Source of the DNA: DASPWW01 sp963803425
GTDB lineage: Bacteria; Actinomycetota; Thermoleophilia; Solirubrobacterales; 70-9
Direction of reading: 5' to 3'
Assembly (NCBI GenBank): GCA_963803425.1
Contig: CAWDMA010000001.1
Location: 1,240,001-1,304,000, forward strand
Length of the DNA stretch: 64,000 bases
Made by a program: the position numbers and the translations under genes. Below the pieces are notes generated by a model. That model did not search any database. It had not been told where the DNA came from and was given only the letters and a program-made list of their open reading frames with translations. Shown here piece after piece: positions 18,077-26,408 of the stretch (its first letter is position 1; each line of letters opens with the position of its first letter).

Positions 18077-18654
18077 CCACGGCCGTCGAGCTCGCCCGGA
18101 TCGTCGAGGCGCTGCTGTTCCTGTCGCCGGCGCCGGTCGCCGTCCGCGACCTGGCCGAGGCGTGCGAGATGAGCGAGGCGCAGATCCAGTCGGCGCTCGA
18201 CGTGCTCGGCGAGGAGCTCGCCGACGGCCGCCGCGGGATCGTGTTGAAGGAGGTCGCGGGCGGGTACGCGCTGGCCACCGACACGAGCGCGGAGCCGGCG
18301 GCGCGGCGGCTGCTCGCGAAGCCGCGGACGCCGCCACTCACCCAGGCGCAGGCCGAGACGCTCGCGATCGTCGCCTATCTGCAGCCGGTGTCGCGCCCCG
18401 AGATCGCGCGGATCCGCGGGGTCGCCTCGGACAGCGCGGTCTCCACCCTGACCGAGCGCGGCGTGATCGAGGAGGCGGGGCGATCCCGATTCGGTGCCGT
18501 CGTGTACCGGACGACGCCGCTGTTCGAGAAGCTGTTCGGGTTGAGCAGCCTCGAGGGGCTCCCCGACCCGTCCCGGTTCGATCCCACCCCCGAGGTCGAG
18601 GCCGAGCTCCGCGAGCGCCTCCTGCGGGCGGGCGAGCAGCGCTCCGAGAGCTAG
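18073..18654 (+). CDS. scpB: Segregation and condensation protein B
   Basis: Winged-helix partner that dimerises and binds ScpA in the condensin complex. 193 aa, usual size. Tandem winged-helix domains: the first starts LARIVEALLFLSPAPVAVRDLAE, the second LTQAQAETLAIVAYLQPVSRPEIARIRGV with the family-typical FGLSSLEGLPD near the C-terminus. Same operon as scpA and followed after 14 bases by the rRNA pseudouridine synthase gene, a widely conserved order. Confidence 0.95.
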   Translation: MTTAVELARIVEALLFLSPAPVAVRDLAEACEMSEAQIQSALDVLGEELADGRRGIVLKEVAGGYALATDTSAEPAARRLLAKPRTPPLTQAQAETLAIVAYLQPVSRPEIARIRGVASDSAVSTLTERGVIEEAGRSRFGAVVYRTTPLFEKLFGLSSLEGLPDPSRFDPTPEVEAELRERLLRAGEQRSES

Positions 18655-18668
18655 ACCAGGGCCTCGCA

Positions 18669-19364
18669 GTGCGGCTCGTCAAGTACCTGGCGCACTGCGG
18701 CGTCGCCTCCCGCCGCGCCTCCGAGCGGCTGATCGGCGCGGGCCGGGTCAGGGTGGGGGGCGCGGTCGTCACCGATCCCGCCCGCGACGTCGACGGGTCC
18801 AGCGAGGTGACGGTCGACGGCCGGCAGGTGAGCACCGAGCCGCGCGAGGTGTGGGTCGTCAACAAGCCGGTCGGGGTGACCTCGACGGCGCGCGAGCCGG
18901 GTCGGAGGACCGCCGTGGTGGAGCTGGTCGACTCGCCGGCCCGGCTGTACCCGGTGGGCAGGCTCGACGCCGACTCCTCCGGCCTGATCCTGGTCACCAA
19001 CGACGGCGAGCTCGCCAACCGCCTCATGCATCCGCGCTACGGCGTCCCCCGCACCTACCGCGTCCGGCTGGCGAGCAGGGCGAGCGATCGCGATCTGCAC
19101 AGGCTGCGGGAGGGCGTGGAGCTCGAGGACGGGCCGAGCGCGCCGGCGCGGGTGAGCCGACGCGGCCCCCGCGAGATCGAGCTCACCATGCACGAGGGCC
19201 GCAACCGCGAGGTCCGGCGGATGGCCGAGGCGATCGGCAACCGGGTCGAGGCGCTGAAGCGGATCGGGTTCGGGACGCTCCGCCTCGGCCGGCTCAAGGA
19301 GGGGGATGCGCGCCGACTTCGCGCCGACGAGCTGGAGCGGCTCTGGAAAGATTCGCGGCCGTGA
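18669..19364 (+). CDS. rluB: 23S rRNA pseudouridine synthase, RluB/RsuA family
   Basis: Converts a specific uridine of 23S (or 16S) rRNA to pseudouridine. 231 aa from GTG 18669. N-terminal S4 RNA-binding domain (VRLVKYLAHCGVASRRASERLI...GRVRVGG), then the RsuA catalytic core with GRLDADSSGLILVTNDGELANRLMHP, where the Asp of GRLDADS is catalytic, and EGRNREVRRMAEAIG. Last gene-proximal partner of scpAB. The stop overlaps the GTG of the chorismate mutase gene. Confidence 0.93.
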   Translation: MRLVKYLAHCGVASRRASERLIGAGRVRVGGAVVTDPARDVDGSSEVTVDGRQVSTEPREVWVVNKPVGVTSTAREPGRRTAVVELVDSPARLYPVGRLDADSSGLILVTNDGELANRLMHPRYGVPRTYRVRLASRASDRDLHRLREGVELEDGPSAPARVSRRGPREIELTMHEGRNREVRRMAEAIGNRVEALKRIGFGTLRLGRLKEGDARRLRADELERLWKDSRP

Positions 19365-19750
19365 CCGATTCCGAGGGGTCAACCGAGCGCCTGTGGGCGG
19401 TGCGCGGCGCGGTGCAGGCCGGCGCCAACGAGTCGGCCCCGATCCTGGCCGCCACCGAGGAGCTGGTCCGGGAGCTGATCCGCCGCAACGGGCTCGAACC
19501 GGTGCGGATGGTGAGCTGCCTGTTCACGGTCACGGACGACCTCGACGCGGAGTTTCCCGCGGTGGCGGCGCGCAACGTCGGGCTCGACGCGGTGCCGCTG
19601 CTGTGCGCCCGCGAGGTCCCCGTCCCGGGGGCGATGCCGCGGGTGATCAGGGTGCTCGTCCACTACTACGCGCCCTCCGATCACTCGCCCGCGCACGTCT
19701 ATCTCGGCGAGACCCACAAGCTGCGCTCGGACCTCGACTCGGCACAATGA
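19361..19750 (+). CDS. aroH: Monofunctional chorismate mutase, AroH class
   Basis: Rearranges chorismate to prephenate, the committed step to Tyr and Phe. 129 aa with the trimeric AroH fold signature: WAVRGAVQAGANES near the N-terminus (active-site Arg), CLFTVTDDLDAEFPAVAAR, VPLLCAREVPVPGAMPRVIRVLVHY and HVYLGETHKLRSDL at the end. GTG start inside the rluB stop. hisC follows 4 bases later, and aroF-tyrA-aroA lie 3 kb on, so the region is an aromatic amino acid locus. Confidence 0.93.
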   Translation: MTDSEGSTERLWAVRGAVQAGANESAPILAATEELVRELIRRNGLEPVRMVSCLFTVTDDLDAEFPAVAARNVGLDAVPLLCAREVPVPGAMPRVIRVLVHYYAPSDHSPAHVYLGETHKLRSDLDSAQ

Positions 19751-19754
19751 CCCG
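19743..19754 (+). promoter_or_regulatory. Candidate internal -10 box before hisC
   Basis: CACAAT then GACCCG then ATG 19755, 6 bases spacing. The GACCCG-start spacer is identical to that before priA and rsmD. Lies in the end of aroH. Confidence 0.4.
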
Positions 19755-20846
19755 ATGGCGGTGACCTTCGCCGACAAGCTGGCGCGGATGCCCCACTACG
19801 AGGCCGGGTTGCACCTCGAGGACGCGCGCGAGGCGTACGACACCGACGAGCTCGTGAAGCTCGCGTCGAACGAGGCGCCGTGGGGGCCGCACCCGGCCGT
19901 GCTCGAGGTGATCGCGCGGGAGGCGCCCGGCGCGCACCGTTACCCCGACCAGCACGCGAAGCTGCTCCGCCGCCGGATCGCGGAGCGCTACGACTTCAGC
20001 CCCGAGGGGATCTCCGTCGGGAACGGCTCCTGCGAGATCCTGCTCGCCGCTGCGGTGGCGCTGTGCGAGCCCGGCGACGAGATCCTTTACGCGTGGCCCT
20101 CGTTCTCGATCTATCCGCACATGGCGGCGCTCGCCGGCGCCCGCGAGATCAGGGTGCCGCTCACGGACGCCTACCTCCATGACCTCGACGCGATGCTGAC
20201 CGAGGTGACCGCGGCGACGCAGCTGCTGATCGTGTGCAACCCCAACAACCCGACCGCCACCCACATCCCGGCGGCCGAGATCGCGGAGTTCGTCGCCGAG
20301 CTTCCCGACCACGTCACCGTGATCGTCGACGAGGCATACGTCGAGTTCCAGCTCCACGACGACATCGACGACAGCATCGACCTGCTGCGGCGGTTCCCGA
20401 ACCTCGTCCTGCTGCGGACGTTCAGCAAGGCGTACGGTCTCGCCGGGCTGCGGGTCGGGTACGGGTTGAGCGGCGCCCGGTTCCGCTCCGCAGTGCACGC
20501 CGTCCGCCAGCCGTTCCCGGTGAACGTGCTCGCCGAGGCGGCGGCGGCGGAGGCGATCCTGCACCAGGACGACGTCGCGACGCGGGTGGAGCGGACCGTC
20601 GCTGCCCGGCTGTGGATGGAGGAGCAGCTCGGGGCGCTCGGCCTCGGCGTGGTCCCGAGCCAGGCGAATTTCTCCTGGGTGCCGCTCGGCGACCGCGACG
20701 AGCCGGAGCTGGTCGATGCGCTCGGCCGCGCCGGCGTCGTCGTCCGGCCCGGCACGCCGCTCGGGGGACCCGGCCACATCCGGGTCACGTACGGGACGCC
20801 CGAGGAGAACGAGAAGTTCGTGGGGGCGCTGCGGGCCGCGCTGTAG
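19755..20846 (+). CDS. hisC: Histidinol-phosphate / aromatic aminotransferase
   Basis: PLP-dependent class I/II aminotransferase of 363 aa. LASNEAPWGPHP at the N-terminus, the substrate loop CNPNNPT, the IVDEAYVEF cofactor site and the PLP lysine in RTFSKAYGLAGLRVGYG identify the HisC group. Members of this group act on histidinol phosphate or on phenylpyruvate and hydroxyphenylpyruvate. With chorismate mutase directly upstream and aroF-tyrA-aroA downstream, a role in Tyr/Phe transamination is plausible here; the sequence alone does not separate the two. Confidence 0.9.
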   Translation: MAVTFADKLARMPHYEAGLHLEDAREAYDTDELVKLASNEAPWGPHPAVLEVIAREAPGAHRYPDQHAKLLRRRIAERYDFSPEGISVGNGSCEILLAAAVALCEPGDEILYAWPSFSIYPHMAALAGAREIRVPLTDAYLHDLDAMLTEVTAATQLLIVCNPNNPTATHIPAAEIAEFVAELPDHVTVIVDEAYVEFQLHDDIDDSIDLLRRFPNLVLLRTFSKAYGLAGLRVGYGLSGARFRSAVHAVRQPFPVNVLAEAAAAEAILHQDDVATRVERTVAARLWMEEQLGALGLGVVPSQANFSWVPLGDRDEPELVDALGRAGVVVRPGTPLGGPGHIRVTYGTPEENEKFVGALRAAL

Positions 20847-20855
20847 TCTGCCGTC
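20844..20855 (+). promoter_or_regulatory. -10 box of secreted beta-helix gene, leaderless
   Basis: TAGTCT at 20844-20849 includes the hisC stop codon; 6 bases then separate it from GTG 20856. Confidence 0.45.
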
Positions 20856-22259
20856 GTGATGGGAGCGCGGGCGACGCGAAGAAGCGCGGTGGTGGCGGCG
20901 GGGGCGGTGGTTGCGGCCCTGCTGGCGGCGGCGTCCGCACAGGCAGCGGTCCGGTACGCGTCGCCCTCGGGGCTGGGGAGCGGCACGTGCTCGACGCCGG
21001 CGAACGCGTGCGACCTCGACACCGCCGTCGAGGACCCGTCCGTGAACAACGGCGACGAGGTCGTCCTCGCGGTGGGCACGTACCACCCCGTGGAGTCGGG
21101 CGGCAACGCCCTCCACCCGAGCAAGAAGATCACGATCCGCGGAGTCCAGGGACCCGAGTTCCCGGAGATTCACTCGGCCGCCTCGAGCTCCACGGTCTCG
21201 CTCGAGGACGGCTCGACGCTCCGCGACGTCGCGGTCTCGAACACGGGGACGGGGTCCGGCGTGTTCGCCTCGAGCGGCGCCACGCTTGACCGGGTCGCGG
21301 TCTTCTCGACAGGGACCGACGCGTGCGAGATCACCGGCGCGCTCGTACGAAACAGCTCGTGCCTCGACACCGCCGCGTCCGGCGACGCCGTCTACGTGGA
21401 GAGCTCGCTCAGTCAGCCCGTTGCGCAGCTCCGCAACGTGACCACGGTCGCCACCGGCCCGGCGTCGCATGGTTTGCACGTGTACGCCAACGGCACCGGG
21501 GACTCCCCCCACCTCAGGCTAGAGGGCCGGAACGTGATCGCCCAGGGCGTCAGCGCCGATCTGTTCGCCAGCACCAACGAGACGGCCGACAAGGCCGAGA
21601 TCGCGCTCGACCACTCCAACTTCAAGACCACCGACACCAGCGGCCTGGGCACGAAGGCCCTGCCGAGCTCCTCCGCAGGCGGCAACCAGAGCGCCGAGCC
21701 GCTGTTCGTCGATCTGGACAACGCCGATCTCCGCCAGCGCGCCGGCTCGCCGACGATCGATGCCGGCTCGCCAGCTCCGGACCCGCTGCTCGGCTCGCTC
21801 GACCTGTACCTGAAGCCGAGGGTCGTCGACGGCAACGGCGACTGCGCAGCGCGGGTCGATATCGGGTCGGATGAGTTTCCCGCGCCCGCTTCGGCCGCCC
21901 AGCGCTGCGCGCCGCCGCCGCCGCCGCCGCCGAGCAACGAGTTCACGATCGGGAAGGTGAAGGGCACGAAGCTCACCGTGACCGTTCCCGGCCCCGGGGA
22001 GGTCGAGGTGCGAGACCAGGCCGACTCGTCCTCGCGCGCCGTCGCCACCGCCGCCAAGAAGAAGAAGGGCCTGAAGCACTCCAGCGCCACCGCGAGCGGC
22101 GCCGGCGACGTGAAGGTGAAGCTGAAGCTGACCGGCACGGCGAAGCGCAAGCTGAAGGCCAAGCGCAAGGTCAAGGTGAAGGCCTCGGTCTCCTTCACGC
22201 CGACCGGCGGCGACCCGAGCACCCAGGCCGACAAGTTGAAGCTGAAGAAGAAGAAGTAG
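20856..22259 (+). CDS. Secreted right-handed beta-helix protein with lysine-rich tail
   Basis: 467 aa (ATG at 20859 is an alternative). Signal peptide ending SAQAAVRYASPSG. Residues about 30-350 form short repeated strands of a pectate-lyase-like beta-helix (GDEVVLAVGTYHPVESGG..., DGSTLRDVAVSNTGTG) ending in the RAGSPTIDAGSPAPD...DIGSDEF motif common to such surface proteins. After a proline run, a C-terminal domain with KLTVTVPGPGEVEV and KRKLKAKRKVKVKASVSFTPTGG completes it, a tail type frequent in Solirubrobacterales exported proteins (recalled, not searched). Function unknown; probably cell-surface. Confidence 0.82.
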   Translation: MMGARATRRSAVVAAGAVVAALLAAASAQAAVRYASPSGLGSGTCSTPANACDLDTAVEDPSVNNGDEVVLAVGTYHPVESGGNALHPSKKITIRGVQGPEFPEIHSAASSSTVSLEDGSTLRDVAVSNTGTGSGVFASSGATLDRVAVFSTGTDACEITGALVRNSSCLDTAASGDAVYVESSLSQPVAQLRNVTTVATGPASHGLHVYANGTGDSPHLRLEGRNVIAQGVSADLFASTNETADKAEIALDHSNFKTTDTSGLGTKALPSSSAGGNQSAEPLFVDLDNADLRQRAGSPTIDAGSPAPDPLLGSLDLYLKPRVVDGNGDCAARVDIGSDEFPAPASAAQRCAPPPPPPPSNEFTIGKVKGTKLTVTVPGPGEVEVRDQADSSSRAVATAAKKKKGLKHSSATASGAGDVKVKLKLTGTAKRKLKAKRKVKVKASVSFTPTGGDPSTQADKLKLKKKK

Positions 22260-22276
22260 CCCGCAAACTGCGGCGT

Positions 22277-22305
22277 TTGCCTACCGCCGCGATCCGTGCT
22301 ACAAA
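22277..22305 (+). promoter_or_regulatory. Candidate aroF promoter
   Basis: TTGCCT (-35, 22277-22282), exactly 17 bases, then TACAAA (-10, 22300-22305). Transcription would start near 22312, three bases before the leader-peptide GTG, and about 225 bases before aroF. Confidence 0.55.
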
Positions 22306-22314
22306 GCCTCGCCA

Positions 22315-22410
22315 GTGGAGCACCGCACCGCCAACTCGATTGCAGGAACCGGGGCCACGAGCGGCCTCGCTCGGCGTGCGCGCTACTACTGGTATCACCG
22401 ATTTACATAG
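22315..22410 (+). CDS. Aromatic amino acid leader peptide (31 aa) of aroF
   Basis: GTG-initiated frame of 31 codons ending in TAG 22408-22410. The last eight residues are YYWYHRFT: four aromatic residues in four of five consecutive-to-near codons (TAC TAC TGG TAT) plus Phe, against none in the preceding 23. Such a cluster is the mark of ribosome-mediated attenuation of Tyr/Trp/Phe genes, and the next gene is DAHP synthase, the first enzyme of aromatic synthesis. No Shine-Dalgarno; the predicted transcript begins about three bases before the GTG, so translation would be leaderless. Not previously annotated as far as I can tell; no homology search was possible. Confidence 0.7.
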   Translation: MEHRTANSIAGTGATSGLARRARYYWYHRFT

Positions 22411-22478
22411 GCGTCCGGCGCGCGGCCGCGAACATCACCCCAGGGCCGCCGACCGACACGGAGCTTTCGCCGGACGCC
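22410..22478 (+). promoter_or_regulatory. Candidate attenuator stem of aroF
   Basis: GGCGTCCGGCG (22410-22420), starting in the leader stop codon, is perfectly complementary to CGCCGGACGCC (22468-22478). An inner pairing GCGGCC/GGCCGC (22422-22427 with 22444-22449) competes with pairing of GGCCGC 22424-22429 to GCGGCC 22361-22366 inside the leader-peptide codons, so a stalled ribosome could switch the fold. No T-tract follows, so control may be by factor-dependent termination or at aroF translation. Confidence 0.6.
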
Positions 22479-22536
22479 GAAACCCGATTGGCCCAGGACC
22501 ACCGCTACGCATGACCTTGAAAGAAGGCAGATTCAG

Positions 22537-23562
22537 ATGATGATCGTGATGAAGGAAGGCGCGACCACCGAGCAGGTGGACGCCGTCGTGGAAAGAGTGG
22601 AGTCGGTCGGGTGCTCGGCGCACATCTCGCGCGGGGAGCTGCTCACCGTGATCGGAGCGATCGGGGAGCGCGACCGGGTGCAGGCGCTGGGCCTCGAGGG
22701 GGCGCCCGGCGTCGACCACCTGGTCCCGATCCTGAAGCCGTACAAGCTCGCCTCGGCGCAGTTCCGGAAGGGCGAGCGGTCGGTGATCGAGGTCGACGGA
22801 CGGCGGATCGGCGGCGACAGCTTCGCGCTGATCGCCGGCCCGTGCACCGTGGAGAGCCACGACCAGACGCTCGAGGTGGCGCGGTGCGTGAACGAGAACG
22901 GCGCCGCGATGCTGCGTGGCGGCGCCTACAAGCCGCGCACCTCGCCGTACAGCTTCCAGGGGCTCGGGTCCGAGGGCCTGGCGCTGCTCCAGGAGGCGAA
23001 GGACGAGACGGGGCTGCCGATCGTGACCGAGGTGATGGACGTTCGCGACCTCGAGGACGTGCTCGAGGTGGCCGACGTGCTCCAGATCGGAGCCCGCAAC
23101 ATGCAGAACTACACGCTGCTCACCGAGGTGGGCCGCTCCGGCCGGCCGGTGCTGCTGAAGCGCGGCCTGGCCGCGACGCTCGACGAGCTGCTGATGGCCT
23201 CCGAGTACGTGCTGAAGGAGGGCAACCCCGACGTGATGCTGTGCGAGCGCGGGATCCGGACTCACGAGACCGCGTACCGGTTCACGCTCGACCTGCTGGC
23301 GATCCCGGTGCTGCGCGAGATGACGCACCTCCCGATCGTCGTCGACCCCAGCCACGCGGCGGGTCGCCGCGACTGGGTGCAGCCGATGTCGCTGGCCGCG
23401 GCGGCGGCGGGTGCGGACGGGATCATCGTCGAGGTCCACAACGAGCCGGACGAGGCGATCTGCGACGGTCCGCAGGCGATCCCGACCGAGAGCTTCGCGG
23501 AGTACGCGGAGCGGGTCACCGCAGCCGCCGAGCTGGCAGGCAAGCAGGTGGCGCGGGTATAG
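22537..23562 (+). CDS. aroF: 3-deoxy-7-phosphoheptulonate (DAHP) synthase, type I-beta with N-terminal regulatory domain
   Basis: Condenses PEP and erythrose 4-phosphate, the first step of the shikimate pathway. 341 aa. Residues 1-70 form the ferredoxin-like domain (MMIVMKEGATTEQVDAVVERV) known in the Thermotoga-type enzyme as the Tyr/Phe feedback site. The barrel carries IAGPCTVES, RGGAYKPRTSPYSFQG, CERGIRT and VVDPSHAAGRR. Ribosome site AAGAAGG, 9 bases before ATG. Downstream tyrA and aroA probably share its transcript, although the repeat R4 lies in between. Confidence 0.95.
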   Translation: MMIVMKEGATTEQVDAVVERVESVGCSAHISRGELLTVIGAIGERDRVQALGLEGAPGVDHLVPILKPYKLASAQFRKGERSVIEVDGRRIGGDSFALIAGPCTVESHDQTLEVARCVNENGAAMLRGGAYKPRTSPYSFQGLGSEGLALLQEAKDETGLPIVTEVMDVRDLEDVLEVADVLQIGARNMQNYTLLTEVGRSGRPVLLKRGLAATLDELLMASEYVLKEGNPDVMLCERGIRTHETAYRFTLDLLAIPVLREMTHLPIVVDPSHAAGRRDWVQPMSLAAAAAGADGIIVEVHNEPDEAICDGPQAIPTESFAEYAERVTAAAELAGKQVARV

Positions 23563-23591
23563 GGCGGCGGCGACCTCGCCCTGCCAGTGAC

Positions 23592-23629
23592 CCCGCGGCG
23601 CCCGGACGCGAAGCGGAGGACGCCGCGGG
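23592..23629 (+). repeat. Hairpin repeat copy R4 between aroF and tyrA
   Basis: Arms CCCGCGGCG (23592-23600) and CGCCGCGGG (23621-23629), perfect 9 bp, around GGACGCGAAGCGGAG. 5' flank GTGAC, 3' flank TTTGATGA. Confidence 0.9.
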
Positions 23630-23644
23630 TTTGATGAGGCTGGG

Positions 23645-24739
23645 ATGAGGGTTGCGGTACTTGGTGTCGGCCTGATCGGCGGCTCGATCGGGCTCGCCGC
23701 CCGAGCCCGGCTGGGCGCCGACGTGACCGGGTTCGACCCGGACCCGGTCGTCGTGGAGCGCGCGGTGGAGCGCGAGGCGCTCGACGTCGGGTGCCGCTCC
23801 GTCGCGGAGGCGTGCGAGGGCGCCGACGCGGTGTTCTGCGCGGCTCCCGTCGGCGCCCTGCCGGCGCTGGTCGGAGACGCGCTGGCGAATACGGCCGACG
23901 GAACGTTGATCACCGACGTCGGCTCCACCAAGCGAGCCCTGCTCCAGGCGCTCCCCGATCGCCCGGAGCGGCAGCGGTTCATCGGCGGGCATCCGCTCGC
24001 CGGCGCCGAGGGCGCCGGAATAGAGAATGCTCGGCCGGACCTGTTCGAGGGCGCCCGCTGGTACCTGGTTCCCGGTCCGCGCTCCAGCGGGATGCTGTAC
24101 GACCGCCTCCACCGCATGATCGGCGAGCTGGGCGCCCGCCCGCAGGCGATCGACGCCGACACCCACGACCGGATGATGGCGACGGTCAGCCACCTCCCGC
24201 ACGTGATCGCGAACGTGCTCGCCGGCGAGGCCGCCGCCGCGCTCGGCGAGGAGTCCGAGCGGCTCCCCGAGGTGGGGCCGAGCTTCCGGGACTCGACCCG
24301 GGTCGCCGGCGCCAACCCGGGGATCTGGGCCGACATCTTCGCCGGGAACCGCGACGCGCTCGCGAGCGAGATCGACGCGACGGTGGAGCGCCTCCGCGCC
24401 GCCGCCGAGCTGGTCCGCTCCGGCGACACCGAGCGGCTCGGGGCGTGGCAGCGGGACGCGCTGGCCGCCCGCCGCCGCCTCCTGGACGCCGAGCTCGTCG
24501 GCGGTCCGCTGTCCGAGCTGCGCGTCGCGGTCCCGAACAAGCCGGGGACGGTCGCCGAGATCGCGGTGGCGCTCGGCCGGGCCGGCGTCAACATCGAGGA
24601 CATGGCGCTGTACCCCGCGGCCGACATGAGCTCCGGCGCGGTGTCCGTGTGGGTGGCCGGCGAGCAGGAGGCGGAGCGCGCCGCCCGGGTCGTCCGCGAC
24701 CTCGGCCACACGGTCGCCCCCGTGACAGGGGGAGAGTGA
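23645..24739 (+). CDS. tyrA: Prephenate dehydrogenase with C-terminal ACT domain
   Basis: Oxidative decarboxylation of prephenate to 4-hydroxyphenylpyruvate for Tyr synthesis. 364 aa. NAD-binding VAVLGVGLIGGSIGLAAR at residues 2-19; TDVGSTK; the substrate-site HPLAGAEGAGIENARPDLF; helical dimerisation domain to about 280; then an ACT domain LRVAVPNKPGTVAEIAVALGRAGVNIEDM expected to sense an aromatic amino acid. Its stop overlaps the aroA GTG. Confidence 0.94.
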   Translation: MRVAVLGVGLIGGSIGLAARARLGADVTGFDPDPVVVERAVEREALDVGCRSVAEACEGADAVFCAAPVGALPALVGDALANTADGTLITDVGSTKRALLQALPDRPERQRFIGGHPLAGAEGAGIENARPDLFEGARWYLVPGPRSSGMLYDRLHRMIGELGARPQAIDADTHDRMMATVSHLPHVIANVLAGEAAAALGEESERLPEVGPSFRDSTRVAGANPGIWADIFAGNRDALASEIDATVERLRAAAELVRSGDTERLGAWQRDALAARRRLLDAELVGGPLSELRVAVPNKPGTVAEIAVALGRAGVNIEDMALYPAADMSSGAVSVWVAGEQEAERAARVVRDLGHTVAPVTGGE

Positions 24740-26079
24740 GCGCCCGCCGGTTCGAGTCGTCCGGGCCGCTGCAGGGCGCGCTCGCGCCGCCGCCCGACAA
24801 GTCGATCTCCCACCGGGCGGCGCTGCTCGGGGCGATCGGGGAGGGGACGACCTTGGTGCGTGGCTACCTGGACGCCGCCGACACCCGCTCCACGCTTGCC
24901 GCAGTGGGGCTGCTCGGTGCCGAGGTGACGGAGCGCGGCGAGTCGGACCGGGGCATCGAGGTGGGGATCGTAGGGATCGGCCTGCTCGGCCCCGGGGCCG
25001 GCGCAGGCGCCGACACGGTCGCGATCGACGTCGGCAACGCCGGGACGCTGCTCCGGATCCTGCCCGGATGGCTCGCCGGACAGGGAACCGGCGCGTGGTC
25101 GCTGGACGGCGACGACTCGATCCGGCTCCGCCCGGTCGACCGCGTGGTCGGGCCGCTGGAGGAGATGGGGGGCCGACTCACCGCCCGCGAGGGGCGGCTG
25201 CCCCCGCTCCTGGTCGAGGGCGCCGAGTTGCAAGGGATCGAGTACCGGCTGCCGGTCGCAAGCGCACAGGTGAAGTCATGCGTTCTGCTCGCGGGGCTGG
25301 TCGCGCGGGGGGAGACGAGCGTGGTCGAGTCGGCCCCGAGTCGCGATCACACGGAGCGGATGCTGCGCGCCGCGGGTGCAGATGTGACAGTCGCCGAAAC
25401 CGGCGTGCCCGCCCGCGACGCGCTCGAGCGGCGGATCGTCGTCGGTCCCGTGGAGCGGATCGAGCCCGGCGAGATCGAGATCCCGGGCGACTTCTCCTCA
25501 GCCGCGTTCCCGATCGTGGCCGCCGCGCTCGTCGAGCGCAGCGAGGTGCGGATCGAGTCGGTGGGGCTGAACCCAACCCGGATCGGCCTGCTCGGGATCC
25601 TGACGAGGATGGGCGCCGCGGTCGAGGTCGAGGAGGAGCCGATCTCGGGCGGGGAGCCGCGCGGGTCGATCGTCGTCCGCCACGGCCCGCTCTCCGCGAC
25701 GCGGGTGACCGCTTCCGAGGTGCCCGTCGCGATCGACGAGCTCCCGCTCGTCGCCCTGCTCGGCTGCTTCGCCGCGGGGGAGACCGTGGTGGAGGGAGCC
25801 GGGGAGCTGCGCCACAAGGAGTCGGACCGGATCGGCGCCCTCGTACATGGGCTGCGGGGGCTTGGAGCGGAGATCGAGGAGCGTCCCGACGGTTTCGCGG
25901 TCCGGGGTGGCGACGGCATCCGCGGGGGGACGCTCGACTCGCGCGGCGACCACCGCCTCGCGATGCTCGGCGCCGTCGCGGGGCTGGCGTCGCGCCAGGG
26001 AGCTGTCGTCGAGGGGATCGAGGCGGCGGCGGTCAGCTACCCCGAGTTCGAGGCCGACCTGGCGAGGCTGGCCGGCTAG
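24736..26079 (+). CDS. aroA: 3-phosphoshikimate 1-carboxyvinyltransferase (EPSP synthase)
   Basis: Joins PEP and shikimate 3-phosphate, the sixth shikimate step and glyphosate's target. 447 aa from GTG 24736. N-terminal PPDKSISHRAALLGAIGEG with the catalytic Lys; GNAGTLLRILPGWLA; PGDFSSAAFPIVAAAL; IDELPLVALLG; RHKESDR-type motif (LRHKESDRIG); and GDHRLAML. The GNAGT-x-x-R region reads GNAGTLLR, where the common form is GNAGTAMR. A CTAG at 26076-26079 supplies the stop codons both of this gene and of the converging cupin gene. Confidence 0.95.
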   Translation: MSARRFESSGPLQGALAPPPDKSISHRAALLGAIGEGTTLVRGYLDAADTRSTLAAVGLLGAEVTERGESDRGIEVGIVGIGLLGPGAGAGADTVAIDVGNAGTLLRILPGWLAGQGTGAWSLDGDDSIRLRPVDRVVGPLEEMGGRLTAREGRLPPLLVEGAELQGIEYRLPVASAQVKSCVLLAGLVARGETSVVESAPSRDHTERMLRAAGADVTVAETGVPARDALERRIVVGPVERIEPGEIEIPGDFSSAAFPIVAAALVERSEVRIESVGLNPTRIGLLGILTRMGAAVEVEEEPISGGEPRGSIVVRHGPLSATRVTASEVPVAIDELPLVALLGCFAAGETVVEGAGELRHKESDRIGALVHGLRGLGAEIEERPDGFAVRGGDGIRGGTLDSRGDHRLAMLGAVAGLASRQGAVVEGIEAAAVSYPEFEADLARLAG

Positions 26080-26408
26080 GCCCCGCTCTGGCTGGGGTGC
26101 CCGTCGCCCGGCCACGGGGTGAGGATCAGCAGCAGCCGCGCGTCCTCCGTCGCGCGCACGTCGTGGCGCTCCGCCGGGTCCCACTCGGCGAGCAGGCCCG
26201 GGCCGCCGGCAACGGTGTCGCCGTCCGGCGAGCCAAGCTCGATCCGGCCGCTGACGACCGCCAGCCACGCCCGCTCGTGCACCTGGTGCTCGTCGAGCGC
26301 CTCGCCGGCGGGGAGCTCGATCGCGATCGCCCGTCCCTCGGGGGAGGAGACCAGCACCTCGGGCTGGTGGGCCTCGATGTCGAGTGCGGTCAGGTCCCAG
26401 CTCTGCAT
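26076..26408 (-). CDS. Small cupin-domain protein
   Basis: 110 aa, a single cupin barrel: IAIELPAGEALDEHQVHERAWLAVVSGRIEL with His residues in the first cupin motif and GLLAEWDPAERHDVRATEDARLLLILTPWPG in the second. Metal-binding is likely but the substrate is unknown; one-domain cupins range from binding proteins to dioxygenases. The start overlaps the stop of the 146-aa gene upstream (TGATG on the minus strand), so the two form a unit. Converges on aroA. Confidence 0.82.
   Translation of the reverse strand: MQSWDLTALDIEAHQPEVLVSSPEGRAIAIELPAGEALDEHQVHERAWLAVVSGRIELGSPDGDTVAGGPGLLAEWDPAERHDVRATEDARLLLILTPWPGDGHPSQSGA

Larger units (their letters stand above)
22260..22536 (+). other. aroF leader region
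   Basis: 277-bp region without an annotated gene. It holds a small hairpin (GCAAAC/GTTTGC, 22263-22280), a promoter, a 31-codon leader peptide, an 11-bp inverted repeat and the aroF ribosome site AAGAAGG at 22521-22527. Confidence 0.75.

Noticed and set aside
20868..20886. GCGACGCGAAGAAGCG resembling the repeat core
   Set aside because: Inside the signal peptide (ARATRRSA), core interrupted and no arms.
22296..22514. 72-codon frame overlapping the aroF leader
   Set aside because: Its start lies upstream of the predicted transcript start, and it lacks a ribosome site; the 31-codon frame in another phase has the informative aromatic run.
22435..25233. Minus-strand open frame of 932 codons opposite aroF/tyrA/aroA
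   Set aside because: Low-complexity antisense frame caused by high GC and codon bias; opposite three certain genes, no family signature.
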